A DNA stretch of 5,643 nucleotides, from NCBI GenBank assembly GCA_004566265.1, contig SPLB01000189.1:1-5643 (forward strand), read 5' to 3'. Numbering within the stretch: position 1 is the stretch's first letter; the number at the start of each line of letters is the position of its first letter. The stretch is from Paracoccaceae bacterium. GTDB lineage: Bacteria; Pseudomonadota; Alphaproteobacteria; Rhodobacterales; Rhodobacteraceae. Position numbers and translations under genes: made by a program. The notes under the pieces are model-generated. The model searched no databases. It worked only from the letters and a program-made list of their open reading frames with translations, and had not been told where the DNA came from. This document shows, in pieces, positions 5,623-5,643 of this stretch.

Positions 5623-5643
5623 AGCGTCACGCCACGCGCAGGA

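Noticed and set aside
5627..5643. Possible 3' end of a convergent minus-strand gene (TGA at 5629-5627, preceded by codons reading LRVA)
   Set aside because: Only four codons lie inside the window, too few to support a CDS, although such an ending directly behind rluA would be plausible.

Overview
The window looks like chromosomal DNA of an alphaproteobacterium, most likely a member of the Rhodobacteraceae/Roseobacter group. This rests on moderate-to-high GC, codon use rich in GCG, CTG and CGC, strong AGGAGG-type ribosome binding sites and the protein families present. The taxonomic call is an inference; there is no rRNA or marker gene to settle it.

Left half (1-2910): the first 47 bases hold the start of a gene on the minus strand whose N-terminus resembles the DUF2170/YjfI family. 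Reading away from it, across a ~120-bp divergent spacer with a perfect 15-bp inverted repeat, is a compact four-gene operon. It encodes a two-helix TVGYG potassium channel with a cytosolic RCK/TrkA-N-like domain, a DUF2491 (YjfK) protein, a four-helix DUF350 (YjfL) membrane protein and a DUF1190 (YgiB/YjfM) lipoprotein. These families match the E. coli yjfIJKLMC cluster, whose other members are a PspA homologue (YjfJ) and a glutathionylspermidine-synthetase-like ATP-grasp enzyme (YjfC). The set looks like one envelope-associated system: an ion channel and a small membrane protein in the inner membrane, a soluble partner in the cytosol and a Cys-rich lipoprotein on the periplasmic side. Its biochemical role is not established. 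The ATP-grasp gene usually expected beside DUF350/DUF1190 genes is not found downstream here.

Middle (2911-3662): about 750 bases without a convincing intact gene. They hold a few short, coding-like but unrecognised open stretches that may be decayed genes, then the leader of the next gene.

Right half (3663-5643): rarD, an EamA/DMT-family permease with ten predicted helices, whose start is fixed by a GGAGG site. Then comes a 382-bp spacer with a possible minus-strand pseudogene remnant and a perfect hairpin. Last is rluA, the dual-specificity rRNA/tRNA pseudouridine synthase, complete with the HRLD catalytic motif and preceded by a seven-codon mini-ORF that overlaps its start codon. The last ~20 bases lie beyond rluA.
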